Assembly (NCBI GenBank): GCA_002497905.1
Contig: DAFJ01000008.1
Span: 1,267-31,974, forward strand
Source: Euryarchaeota archaeon UBA251
GTDB lineage: Archaea; Thermoplasmatota; Poseidoniia; Poseidoniales; Thalassarchaeaceae
Reading direction: 5' to 3'
Length of the DNA stretch: 30,708 nt
The position numbers were made by a program, and so were the translations under genes. The number at the start of each line of letters is the position of its first letter. Positions within the stretch are counted from its first letter, which is position 1. This document shows, in pieces, positions 23,656 through 30,708 of the stretch. The notes beneath the pieces are model-generated. The model saw only the letters and a program-made list of their open reading frames with translations, had not been told where the DNA came from and searched no databases.

Positions 23656-25719
23656 ATGGCCAAGGGTTTCGATACGAGCCCTTGCCGGCCGCAGGACCTT
23701 GGTAGATTTGAGATTCATCGGCGTGACGGTATCTCCAGAATCGGTCGTCTCCATACTCGTCATGGTGTACTCCAAACCCCCATGCTTCTTCCAGTTGTTA
23801 ACCCGAATATTCGTACTATTGAACCGCGTGAGATGTGGGATGACTTTGGGGTCCAGGGGCTCATTACGAATTCGTATGTCATCTGGAAACATGACAAGTT
23901 ACGCGAACCTGCGCTTGCCAGTGGTGTTCACGATCTACTCGACTTTCCGGGTGTCATTGTAACTGACTCAGGTACTTTTCAGTCCTATGTCTATGGTGAT
24001 GTGGAGGTCGGTGTGGAACAGATAGTCGATTTCCAGCGAGATATTGGGGTTGACATAGGTACGATGCTCGACGTTTTCGGTCGTCCGGATCAGACAGAGG
24101 AGGAACTGCAGCATGCAGTCGACGAGACGGTAGCTCGTGCTTTTTCGTCGCTCGAGACCGCTGGAGAAAACCTCCTGTTGAATGGTCCAATCCAGGGTGG
24201 ACTGCATTCTCACCTTCGCGCTGACAGTGCATCGAAGATGGGTGCTGTTGAAGGTCCACATCGTGGATTCGCAGTCCACCCTATTGGGGGCATTGTACCG
24301 CTGATGGAGCGTCATCGCTACTTGGATTTAGTCAAGATTATTCTTGCCACACGAGAGACAATCCCCCTCGAGAGGCCCATTCACCTCTTTGGTTGTGGTC
24401 ACCCAATGCTCTTCCCCATGTGCATCGCCTTAGGTGCGGACCTCTTCGATAGTGCAGCGTATGCCCTCTTCGCTCGAGATGGTCGGCTTCTAACCCCGGA
24501 CGGAACAGTCCGAATTGATGAGTTGGTGGAGTGGCCAATCGCATCGAGAACACTCCATGGTCATACTCCTGAGGAAGTTCGGAAAATGGGTAAGGAGGAA
24601 CGGACTAATCTACTCGCTCGCTTCAATCTTGAAATCACTCAGGCAGAGCTTGCAAGGTGCCGCCAAGCTATTCGGACGGGGACACTTTGGGCCTTGGTTG
24701 AGCAGCGTAGCCATTCAAGCCCCGAACTTCGTGAGGCTTTCCTCCACATTGCAGAGGTGATTTCCAAGGGGTCATTATCAGAGAACATCGTTGGTCAACG
24801 GATGATTGAGGCAAGTGCTCCGATTCGTTCTGGATCTGTGAAGTGGAGTGAAAAAGCGGATCATCGCCCGCACCTGATTCACGCCCGTGGCCTCATTGAT
24901 GACCGGTGGCGCCCTCCTCCATTCGATTGGACGGGTAAGCCGATGAATAATCCAAAGATGCTCCTCATCAGTGGGAGTGTGCCTCCCTGGCGGGATTCAG
25001 TGCGAGGCGATGTAATTCGTTCCCTCCGCCGCGACCCCCAATGCATCCCGATAATTGTGATGAAGGCGGGCCACCTTCCGTTTGATCTAGAAGATTGGTC
25101 TCCACTTTGTCATATCCAAGCAGTATCGTTTGAACCGGGGATGAGTTCTGGTCTAATGGATGGTGCGTTAGCAGAGAATCTTGATGTCAAGGGCCCTTCC
25201 TCGGAGGAGCCTTCCTCAGACAAGGATGATGATGCGATTCGTACATGGCTTGAGCGTTCACAGATATCGGCGAAATGCTCTGTATTACTCGGTATGGATC
25301 GTAATATGGCGTGGGAATGGCTTGAGGGTATGACTGTGCAAAGATCTTCCACAGGCCGTATCAAGAATGTCTTCGACGCCGATGGCGCCCATGTTCTATC
25401 TCCGCGCTTGAATGATGGAGGTCTATCCCTTACGACGTCTGGTGCTATCGCTCTTCATGCACTTGATGCAGGTCTGCCTGAGGTCGTCAGTATCGACGAC
25501 GCAGTCCCTTTCCTCCGCGCAGGACGCAACGTCATCCACGGATTCATTGAGGGGACGCGAAATGCAGTCCGCCCAGGGCTCCCAGTTCTCGTCGTTGACC
25601 GTTCAGGGGCACTTGTAGCCCATGGTGTCCCTACCAGTACGGCGGAGGAGATGAAGCGATTCAGCAAGGGTATTGCAGTTCGCGTTAGGGGTGGAGTCGT
25701 AAACGAAGACAAGTTATGA
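23656..25719 (+). CDS. tgtA: Archaeal tRNA-guanine transglycosylase homologue with ArcS-like central region and PUA domain
   Basis: 687 residues, longer than the roughly 580 of typical TgtA. TgtA inserts preQ0 at G15 of tRNA on the way to archaeosine. The catalytic core is intact: D104 in VTDSGTFQSYVYG, GPIQGG at 177-182, and the nucleophile D265 in DLFDSAAYALFARD. All four structural zinc ligands are absent. The canonical PCxCxxC segment is replaced by PIASRTL (295-300 would hold the cysteines), and the His of LALHNL is Phe (F323). Residues 434-495 resemble the ArcS amidinotransferase domain with its key motif degenerated. The C-terminal 80-90 residues (from about 605) look like a PUA RNA-binding domain. 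The ATG at 23656 has a GAGG 7 nt upstream. Paralogous function cannot be excluded. Confidence 0.85.
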   Translation: MAKGFDTSPCRPQDLGRFEIHRRDGISRIGRLHTRHGVLQTPMLLPVVNPNIRTIEPREMWDDFGVQGLITNSYVIWKHDKLREPALASGVHDLLDFPGVIVTDSGTFQSYVYGDVEVGVEQIVDFQRDIGVDIGTMLDVFGRPDQTEEELQHAVDETVARAFSSLETAGENLLLNGPIQGGLHSHLRADSASKMGAVEGPHRGFAVHPIGGIVPLMERHRYLDLVKIILATRETIPLERPIHLFGCGHPMLFPMCIALGADLFDSAAYALFARDGRLLTPDGTVRIDELVEWPIASRTLHGHTPEEVRKMGKEERTNLLARFNLEITQAELARCRQAIRTGTLWALVEQRSHSSPELREAFLHIAEVISKGSLSENIVGQRMIEASAPIRSGSVKWSEKADHRPHLIHARGLIDDRWRPPPFDWTGKPMNNPKMLLISGSVPPWRDSVRGDVIRSLRRDPQCIPIIVMKAGHLPFDLEDWSPLCHIQAVSFEPGMSSGLMDGALAENLDVKGPSSEEPSSDKDDDAIRTWLERSQISAKCSVLLGMDRNMAWEWLEGMTVQRSSTGRIKNVFDADGAHVLSPRLNDGGLSLTTSGAIALHALDAGLPEVVSIDDAVPFLRAGRNVIHGFIEGTRNAVRPGLPVLVVDRSGALVAHGVPTSTAEEMKRFSKGIAVRVRGGVVNEDKL

Positions 25720-25775
25720 CGGAACACAGCGGTTCATTCAAGTGACTCCATTCTGAATTTCAGGTTAGGGACGGG

Positions 25776-26801
25776 GTGGATTTGTCAGGTCTCGGAAGCG
25801 ATTGGCTAATCGAGGCCCGTTCCCTAACCAAGAATTACGGTCAACATGTAGCTCTTGACGGAGTGGACCTCCAAGTCCCACACGGTTCTATTGGTCTACT
25901 GGGCCCCAACGGTGCAGGGAAATCGACCCTCATCAAGACACTTCTAGGCCTTATCCACGTAACCTCGGGTGAGGGGAAAGTACTCGGTCATGATATACGT
26001 ACCGAAGGCGATATCATACGCAGTAAAATCGGCTACATGGCAGAGTATGATTCACTTAATCTGGATCTCGCTGCAATCGATCAGGTTCGTTACTCTGCTG
26101 AATTACTTGGTATGTCTCCTACTGTTGCGCAGCAGCGTGCTCATGAGGTGCTTGAGTACGTGGGTCTTCGCGACCAGCGTTATCGTAAAATCGGCACATT
26201 TTCGACAGGGATGGCACAGTCTGCGAAACTTGGTTGTGCCATTGTCCACGATCCTGAATTGTTGATTGTCGATGAACCGTCTAATGGTCTCGATCAGGAG
26301 CATCGTGGATTCATGTTGGACACTCTGTTTCAGATAGTCCGTGATGGTGGACGTTCAATCCTAATGAGCAGCCATCTAATGGATGATGTCCAAGCAGTTT
26401 GTGATCAGGTTGTGATGATTCACAAGGGCCGCGTAGTCGTTCATCGTAAGATCGAAGATCTTGCTAAGCAGATTGATCGTGAAATCGAGATTACTGTTTG
26501 GGGGGGGGCAAGTCGTATTGAACAGACGCTGAAGGATGCCGGACTCACCGTACGTCGTATGGGTCGAGTCATGCGGATTCTCCGTCAGGATGATTCAACA
26601 GTGGACCATATTCTCGATGCAGCGGCAAAGTCAGAGGTTCAAGTCCGGGAGATGCAGGAGTATGAGCCGAGCCTTGAGGATCTCTTCCTACTCATTATGG
26701 ATCAGCTTGGATATGGCACGAGGACAGCTGCCGACTTGCTAAGCTCCACGCCAGAGGGGCGTGTTATAGGGGCAGAGTATGCCGAGGAGGAGTTAGCATG
26801 A
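25776..26801 (+). CDS. ABC-2 transporter ATP-binding protein (first cassette)
   Basis: 341 residues. A CcmA/DrrA-like ATPase: Walker A GPNGAGKST at 43-51, an ABC signature FSTGM at 142-146, Walker B LLIVDE at 162-167, and the H-loop SSH. The Q-loop position has Glu (YMAE), as in many DRA-type ATPases. The signature continues AQSAK instead of the usual KQR. The C-terminal extension of about 120 residues is charged and may contact the permease. It starts at a GTG at 25776, with AGGTTAGGGA a few bases upstream. The gap 25720-25775 shows no clear promoter. The stop overlaps the next gene by ATGA. Confidence 0.88.
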   Translation: MDLSGLGSDWLIEARSLTKNYGQHVALDGVDLQVPHGSIGLLGPNGAGKSTLIKTLLGLIHVTSGEGKVLGHDIRTEGDIIRSKIGYMAEYDSLNLDLAAIDQVRYSAELLGMSPTVAQQRAHEVLEYVGLRDQRYRKIGTFSTGMAQSAKLGCAIVHDPELLIVDEPSNGLDQEHRGFMLDTLFQIVRDGGRSILMSSHLMDDVQAVCDQVVMIHKGRVVVHRKIEDLAKQIDREIEITVWGGASRIEQTLKDAGLTVRRMGRVMRILRQDDSTVDHILDAAAKSEVQVREMQEYEPSLEDLFLLIMDQLGYGTRTAADLLSSTPEGRVIGAEYAEEELA

Positions 26802-27874
26802 CTGATGATCCCCTTGAGGATTCTAACCCGGGTGTAGGGCCAGATACTCCGGATAGTTCCATGGTCCCCATTGAGGGGTCTACTGAACCGTCACTTGGTG
26901 TGACAAGGATGGAGGCCGCTTTTGGATCAGGCGATGGTGATGAGGATGCTACAGCAGTTGTCGCTCAGACTGGTTCAATTGAGGGCGGTACAATATTCGA
27001 TCAGGTCTATCGGCCATGGCGAGGGCAACTCGGGTCACGATGGGTCCGAAATTACGCAATATATCGGCATCACGTCTATGGCATCATTTCATCCAAGGGT
27101 CATCGGCATTACCACCCATTCGTTCGTCTTGCATTACTTGCAATCCTCATATCATCAATGGCGGCCCTTGGCTTTCTGTTACTTGCATCCTTGATTGGGG
27201 ATCCAACTATCATGCGTGGTTTCGGGCTCAATCGTGTGAACATCTATACCAAGATTCTCGGTTTCTTCCCGCGAAACGCACTATTCTGGCCCCTACTTAC
27301 AGCTCTCGTAATTGGTGGCATGATTTCAGAGGACCGAGCTCATGGCACTTCTGCAATCTACTTCTCCCGTCCAATCAATCGAATCGATTATGCTGCGATG
27401 AAGTACCTGTCTGTAGCTAGTATCCTTGGCGGCGTAATTCTGATCAGTTACGTTTCGTTTTACTCTCTAGCGATTGTTGTTGAAGGGCGAGGATGGGGGT
27501 ACATATTCGACTCGTTCCCACTATTCATCTCTGGTTTGGGCATTGCCTTTCTGTTGATTATTACTTACACTTCCATTGGTATGGCCTTGTCTTCTGTATC
27601 CAAGGGGAAGTTCTTCCCCGCAGTTGGTTTCCTGTCTATCATTCTTGGAACAAAACTCCTTGCTTTCCTCGTGGATAATTTGTTTGATCAGAGCATCGTG
27701 TATCTCATCAGTCCATACGATAATCTTGCACATCTAGGACAATATCTCATGGGTATCGATTTACGTTACGACCACCCGGTTGCTTTCTCAGTTGTTTCTC
27801 TACTTGCTATCAATGCTGTATCGCTATACGTCTTATCTGCTCGTGTGAATAGTCTGGAGGTGACGCGGGAATGA
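26798..27874 (+). CDS. ABC-2 type permease (first)
   Basis: 358 residues. An acidic, Pro/Gly-rich cytoplasmic N-terminus of about 75 residues is followed by roughly six transmembrane helices, the first at about 109-131 (LALLAILISSMAALGFLLLA). The motif GGMISEDRAHGTSAIYFSRPINR matches the cytoplasmic coupling segment of ABC-2 permeases, where an acidic residue and an Arg/Pro-rich loop meet the ATPase. The cargo is unknown. The ATG overlaps the ATPase stop (ATGA), and its own stop overlaps the next ATPase start the same way. Confidence 0.87.
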   Translation: MTDDPLEDSNPGVGPDTPDSSMVPIEGSTEPSLGVTRMEAAFGSGDGDEDATAVVAQTGSIEGGTIFDQVYRPWRGQLGSRWVRNYAIYRHHVYGIISSKGHRHYHPFVRLALLAILISSMAALGFLLLASLIGDPTIMRGFGLNRVNIYTKILGFFPRNALFWPLLTALVIGGMISEDRAHGTSAIYFSRPINRIDYAAMKYLSVASILGGVILISYVSFYSLAIVVEGRGWGYIFDSFPLFISGLGIAFLLIITYTSIGMALSSVSKGKFFPAVGFLSIILGTKLLAFLVDNLFDQSIVYLISPYDNLAHLGQYLMGIDLRYDHPVAFSVVSLLAINAVSLYVLSARVNSLEVTRE

Positions 27875-28860
27875 TGCCTGATTTCGACCAGGTTGGTCAA
27901 CCAGCAGTGCAGACCATTCGTGTAGATGCAACCGTGCCAGCAGTGATGCTAGATCACGTTACAAAATTCTACGGGCAAGTCATCGGCCTAAACGATGTCA
28001 GCCTTGCAATAGGTGGAGGTGTCACCGGTATCCTTGGTCAAAATGGCGCTGGCAAGAGCACACTGTTCAAACTCCTCGTGGGCCGTCTAAAGCCGAGTAA
28101 GGGTTCTGTACGACTTTTTGGTGTAGATCCTTGGCGCAATCCTGCTCCATACTCTCGAATCGGGTATGTCTCTGAGGGGGAGAAACTCTACGATTGGATG
28201 ACCGGTCATGAATTCGTTGCAACACTCGCTCGACTCTACGGTTTTACTCGCGACGAGGCGGGAGCCCGAGCAGATCACGTCCTAGATTTCGTGAATCTTT
28301 CCGATGTTGCGCACAAGCAGATTGGCAAGTATAGCAAAGGCATGCGACAGCGTGTCAAAATTGCTCATGCCCTAGTCAATGATCCTGATCTTATTGTCCT
28401 CGACGAACCACTACAAGGCTGCGACCCAGTGGCACGAACTACGATTATGAATGTCATTCGTGAAATTGGTTCGATGGGTAAGACTGTAATCGTATCAAGC
28501 CATATCTTGTCGGAGATTGAGCGTATCACTGAGCAAATTGTTATCCTTCACAACAGTCGTCTTTTAGCTCTCGGTAACTTACACAAAATCAGGTCACTTC
28601 TGGACAAGCATCCTCATCGGATCCTATTGCGTACTGACGAGCCTCGTCATCTTGCTGCCCATGTACTTCCTCTGGATGCAATCCATGGCGTACGTTTCCC
28701 TTTACCGGGTGAGTTGGAGCTTCAAACCAACGATCTCAATTCGGTCCATTCAGCGCTACCCTCTCTGATTCGGTCATCAAACATCCGTGTTAGTGCGATT
28801 ACGAATCCAGATGATAATCTCGAGAGCCTTCTCGCTTACCTCACGGAGGGTCGATCATGA
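27871..28860 (+). CDS. ABC-2 transporter ATP-binding protein (second cassette)
   Basis: 329 residues. Walker A GQNGAGKST, signature YSKGMRQR, Walker B LIVLDEP and H-loop SSH are all present. The D-loop reads LQGCDP instead of the common xxGLDP. The Q-loop position again has Glu (YVSE). The signature and coupling elements are closer to consensus than in the first ATPase. GGAGGTGA lies about 10 nt before the overlapping ATG at 27871; a second ATG follows at once. The stop overlaps the last permease by ATGA. With the first ATPase it may form a heterodimer, or each may serve its own permease. Confidence 0.9.
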   Translation: MMPDFDQVGQPAVQTIRVDATVPAVMLDHVTKFYGQVIGLNDVSLAIGGGVTGILGQNGAGKSTLFKLLVGRLKPSKGSVRLFGVDPWRNPAPYSRIGYVSEGEKLYDWMTGHEFVATLARLYGFTRDEAGARADHVLDFVNLSDVAHKQIGKYSKGMRQRVKIAHALVNDPDLIVLDEPLQGCDPVARTTIMNVIREIGSMGKTVIVSSHILSEIERITEQIVILHNSRLLALGNLHKIRSLLDKHPHRILLRTDEPRHLAAHVLPLDAIHGVRFPLPGELELQTNDLNSVHSALPSLIRSSNIRVSAITNPDDNLESLLAYLTEGRS

Positions 28861-30596
28861 CAGAAAAGAGCCGCGAGTATGGTGATTCATCGGAGCCGTC
28901 TGTAACAACATCTCTCGTGAACTCCACAGTTGCCCCTTCAGGTCCTGCCAAGCCTTCACTTCCTCCGCCAAGAGTTCTCGATACTGTATGGACTGGTTTA
29001 GATCGTAAGGCCTCTGCTATCATCGAATTCACCTCAAGGCAACTCCGCGTCCGTTCTTCAACTTGGGTTATTGGAGCGGTTGGTGTTCTTGTAATGACTT
29101 TGCTCCTTGCGACCTACGCACAGGAAATGGCATCTGGAATCGAGCCAATTGATGATGACGGAGATTCCGAGGACTGGGATGGTGACGGTTACCCTCAGGG
29201 TCAAGAGAACCAGTATGGGACATCCGATTGGGATTCAAAGGAATTTCCTGGTTCAGGACGATTCGTAGAGATGGGTTGGTTGAGTTGGGATGAAAATAAT
29301 GTTACAGGTAACTATACCTACAGTGGCAATGGGATAATCGAAGAATATACTTGGATTGCCAACAACTCCGATGATGGTCGCTTCATCGATATCAATGAAC
29401 TACGGAACTGCTCTTGGGAGGAGCAGTATACCTATGGCCTTGGATACGGCGATTCATGCATGACGGATGATGCTAAAATCCGTTTCTATGGTATGGTCAC
29501 AGCCAATGGAACATTCGCAAAGTCGGCTCAAGGTTGGCTTTCATGGGGCGAGATGGTGGGTCAGTCGGATACAGTGGTTGAACCCCACGATCCTTCGATT
29601 TACATTGATGAGGACGGGATAGATCTCGACATAGAATCAGGGGATGTGAGTCAAGGTTACGACGACGACGGAGATTGTAGAAATTACCAAGATGAAAGTA
29701 CATCATACGAGCGTGATGATTACTATTGGTACTCTGATATGCAGGATACCAACGGCAATGGCATCGATTGCGATGTAGAACTTATTTTCGACGCGGATGG
29801 TAACCTGATACGGATTGAAGCCGATTGGGGTGTTGATGAAGACCCCTCTGAATCAGAGTTCACATTAGAGAGCGCTCATCGTGGATTCGTTCTTGCTGTA
29901 AGCAAAGTAGCATTCTTGTTCATCCTTGGAATCTTTATCCCTATGTTCCTTGCTACCGGTTTGGTACGTGATGAGATGGCTTCAGGAACGATGTACTATC
30001 TTATCGGAAAGCCGATTCACCGGGCAGAGTTCTTTCTCTATCGTATCCTTGGGTTCATGCTCCTCGCTGGCCCTTACATGCTCGGCCTCGCAGTGATTGT
30101 AGGTATCGTCACTGGTTTCCTCGGTCCATCTGAGTCACTGTTCAGGTTCCAAGATTTGACTGTCTGGTTGATTGTAGGCATCGCATCCGCCCTTGTCCTC
30201 CTCGCCTATTCAACGACATTCGCAATGTTTGGTGTTCTCTCCAAGCGCTTTGGCGCCTATATCGCGATTGTAATGGGTCTCTGGGAATTCATTATGGCTT
30301 TCTTCTCTCTGCTTAGTGGGGGTCAGAGCCGAATCGCTTGGCTTTCAGTATCACATTGGGGTATCGAAATGGTGAACGCTGCTGCACTGATCGCTTGGCC
30401 AGATTCACAGTACTATGATATCATCGGTGAAGGCTACTATGATTCAGCCGACATATTCTCGGTATTTTGGAACGCGCCAACGATAAATGAATCACCAGCG
30501 GTGGCACTACTTGTGGCAGCAGGGGTGCTTGTCGTATACGTACTCTTGATGGTCGCTCTTGGGCAATCCTTCCTTGGTCGTAGAGAGATCGATTGA
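28857..30596 (+). CDS. ABC-2 permease with large acidic extracytoplasmic domain
   Basis: 579 residues. A cytoplasmic N-terminus (about 1-66), TM1 (about 68-90), then an external domain of about 250 residues (91-343) before the remaining five or so TMs. The loop is strongly acidic and carries calcium-loop-like motifs: DDDGDSEDWDGDG at 99-111, and DDDGDC (269-274) paired with DTNGNGIDCD near 297-306. The second pair, with C274 and C305, resembles an excalibur/EF-hand-like fold. Sequons at NVT, NYT, NNS, NCS and NGT support surface exposure. The coupling motif VRDEMASGTMYYLIGKPIHR matches ABC-2 permeases. The external domain is unusual for this family and could capture cargo or sense the envelope. 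It is the last gene of the coupled operon. Confidence 0.87.
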   Translation: MTEKSREYGDSSEPSVTTSLVNSTVAPSGPAKPSLPPPRVLDTVWTGLDRKASAIIEFTSRQLRVRSSTWVIGAVGVLVMTLLLATYAQEMASGIEPIDDDGDSEDWDGDGYPQGQENQYGTSDWDSKEFPGSGRFVEMGWLSWDENNVTGNYTYSGNGIIEEYTWIANNSDDGRFIDINELRNCSWEEQYTYGLGYGDSCMTDDAKIRFYGMVTANGTFAKSAQGWLSWGEMVGQSDTVVEPHDPSIYIDEDGIDLDIESGDVSQGYDDDGDCRNYQDESTSYERDDYYWYSDMQDTNGNGIDCDVELIFDADGNLIRIEADWGVDEDPSESEFTLESAHRGFVLAVSKVAFLFILGIFIPMFLATGLVRDEMASGTMYYLIGKPIHRAEFFLYRILGFMLLAGPYMLGLAVIVGIVTGFLGPSESLFRFQDLTVWLIVGIASALVLLAYSTTFAMFGVLSKRFGAYIAIVMGLWEFIMAFFSLLSGGQSRIAWLSVSHWGIEMVNAAALIAWPDSQYYDIIGEGYYDSADIFSVFWNAPTINESPAVALLVAAGVLVVYVLLMVALGQSFLGRREID

Positions 30597-30634
30597 GAGC
30601 CAGCGTTCATCAGCCTGTTCTTCCGTGTCGTGCC

Positions 30635-30708
30635 ATGGAGCGCTTTGAGGGTGACCTCGACACTCTCTGGCGACTCGATTTTCTGCCTACCATGCATCGG
30701 CTCACATG
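30635..30708 (+). CDS. Start of an unidentified gene, cut by window edge
   Basis: An ATG at 30635 opens a frame that runs without a stop to the right edge (24 codons, beginning MERFEGDLDTLWRLDF). It lies 38 nt after the ABC operon on the same strand. No family can be recognised from so short a piece, and it may be a chance frame. Confidence 0.45.
   Translation, partial: MERFEGDLDTLWRLDFLPTMHRLT

Noticed and set aside
23591..23962. Plus-strand 123-codon frame overlapping the start of the TGT gene
   Set aside because: It shares DNA with conserved TGT sequence in another frame and shows no motif of its own.
25776..30596. Drug-resistance exporter label for the ABC operon
   Set aside because: The ATPases resemble DrrA/CcmA types only at the family level; nothing in the sequence identifies the cargo.
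1..30708. tRNA, rRNA, transposase, integrase or attachment sites
   Set aside because: All gaps between genes are about 125 nt or less, and none shows a tRNA-like cloverleaf or terminal inverted repeats; no mobile-element protein was recognised.

Overview
The window reads as a gene-dense stretch of an archaeal chromosome, most likely a marine planktonic euryarchaeon of the Thermoplasmatota (Marine Group II, Poseidoniales, or a close relative such as Marine Group III). The archaeal markers are a TFB initiation factor, a membrane-anchored LonB protease, ribosomal protein L40e, a UPF0147 protein, an archaeosine-type tRNA-guanine transglycosylase, a TrmI-type tRNA methyltransferase and an archaeal prepilin peptidase. 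The lineage is an inference from gene content and from the large multi-repeat surface proteins. The archaeal domain call is much firmer. No rRNA, tRNA, CRISPR array, insertion sequence or prophage was recognised.

Layout. Positions 2-7719 hold two giant cell-surface proteins that flank the divergent trmI: an SGNH-hydrolase ectoprotein cut by the left edge, and a thioredoxin-fold/cadherin-like ectoprotein. Positions 7841-16369 are housekeeping: lonB, a prepilin peptidase, UPF0147 with a HAD phosphatase, rpl40e, purA, a small four-cysteine protein, a beta-propeller-like gene that looks frameshifted, an MBL-fold hydrolase and tfb. Positions 16370-21709 (minus strand) form a complete SUF iron-sulfur assembly operon, sufC-B-D-S-E plus a DUF59/SufT-like gene, with a NifU-like scaffold/carrier gene diverging from it at 21835. 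A stand-alone, probably N4-cytosine, DNA methyltransferase follows. Next is a 687-residue TGT-family protein that has lost its structural zinc site and carries a degenerate ArcS-like domain. Positions 25776-30596 are a four-gene, translationally coupled ABC-2 transporter operon (ATPase-permease-ATPase-permease). Its last permease has a large acidic, probably calcium-binding external domain. A new gene starts at the right edge.

How the genes work together. SufC/SufB/SufD form the scaffold ATPase, SufS/SufE supply sulfur, and SufT-like and NifU-like proteins probably mature and deliver clusters. TrmI and the TGT homologue modify tRNA. LonB handles membrane-linked proteolysis. The ABC operon probably encodes one heteromeric exporter or two related ones.

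The genome looks streamlined. All six convergent gene pairs are separated by only 0-14 bases, operon genes overlap by ATGA/TGATG, and apparent leaderless starts coexist with strong Shine-Dalgarno starts. The observations I rate most worth checking are the zinc-less TGT with the ArcS-like domain, a frameshift explainable by loss of one copy of a 7-bp tandem repeat at 14040-14053, the bacterial-style SUF operon in an archaeon, and the two mosaic surface proteins.
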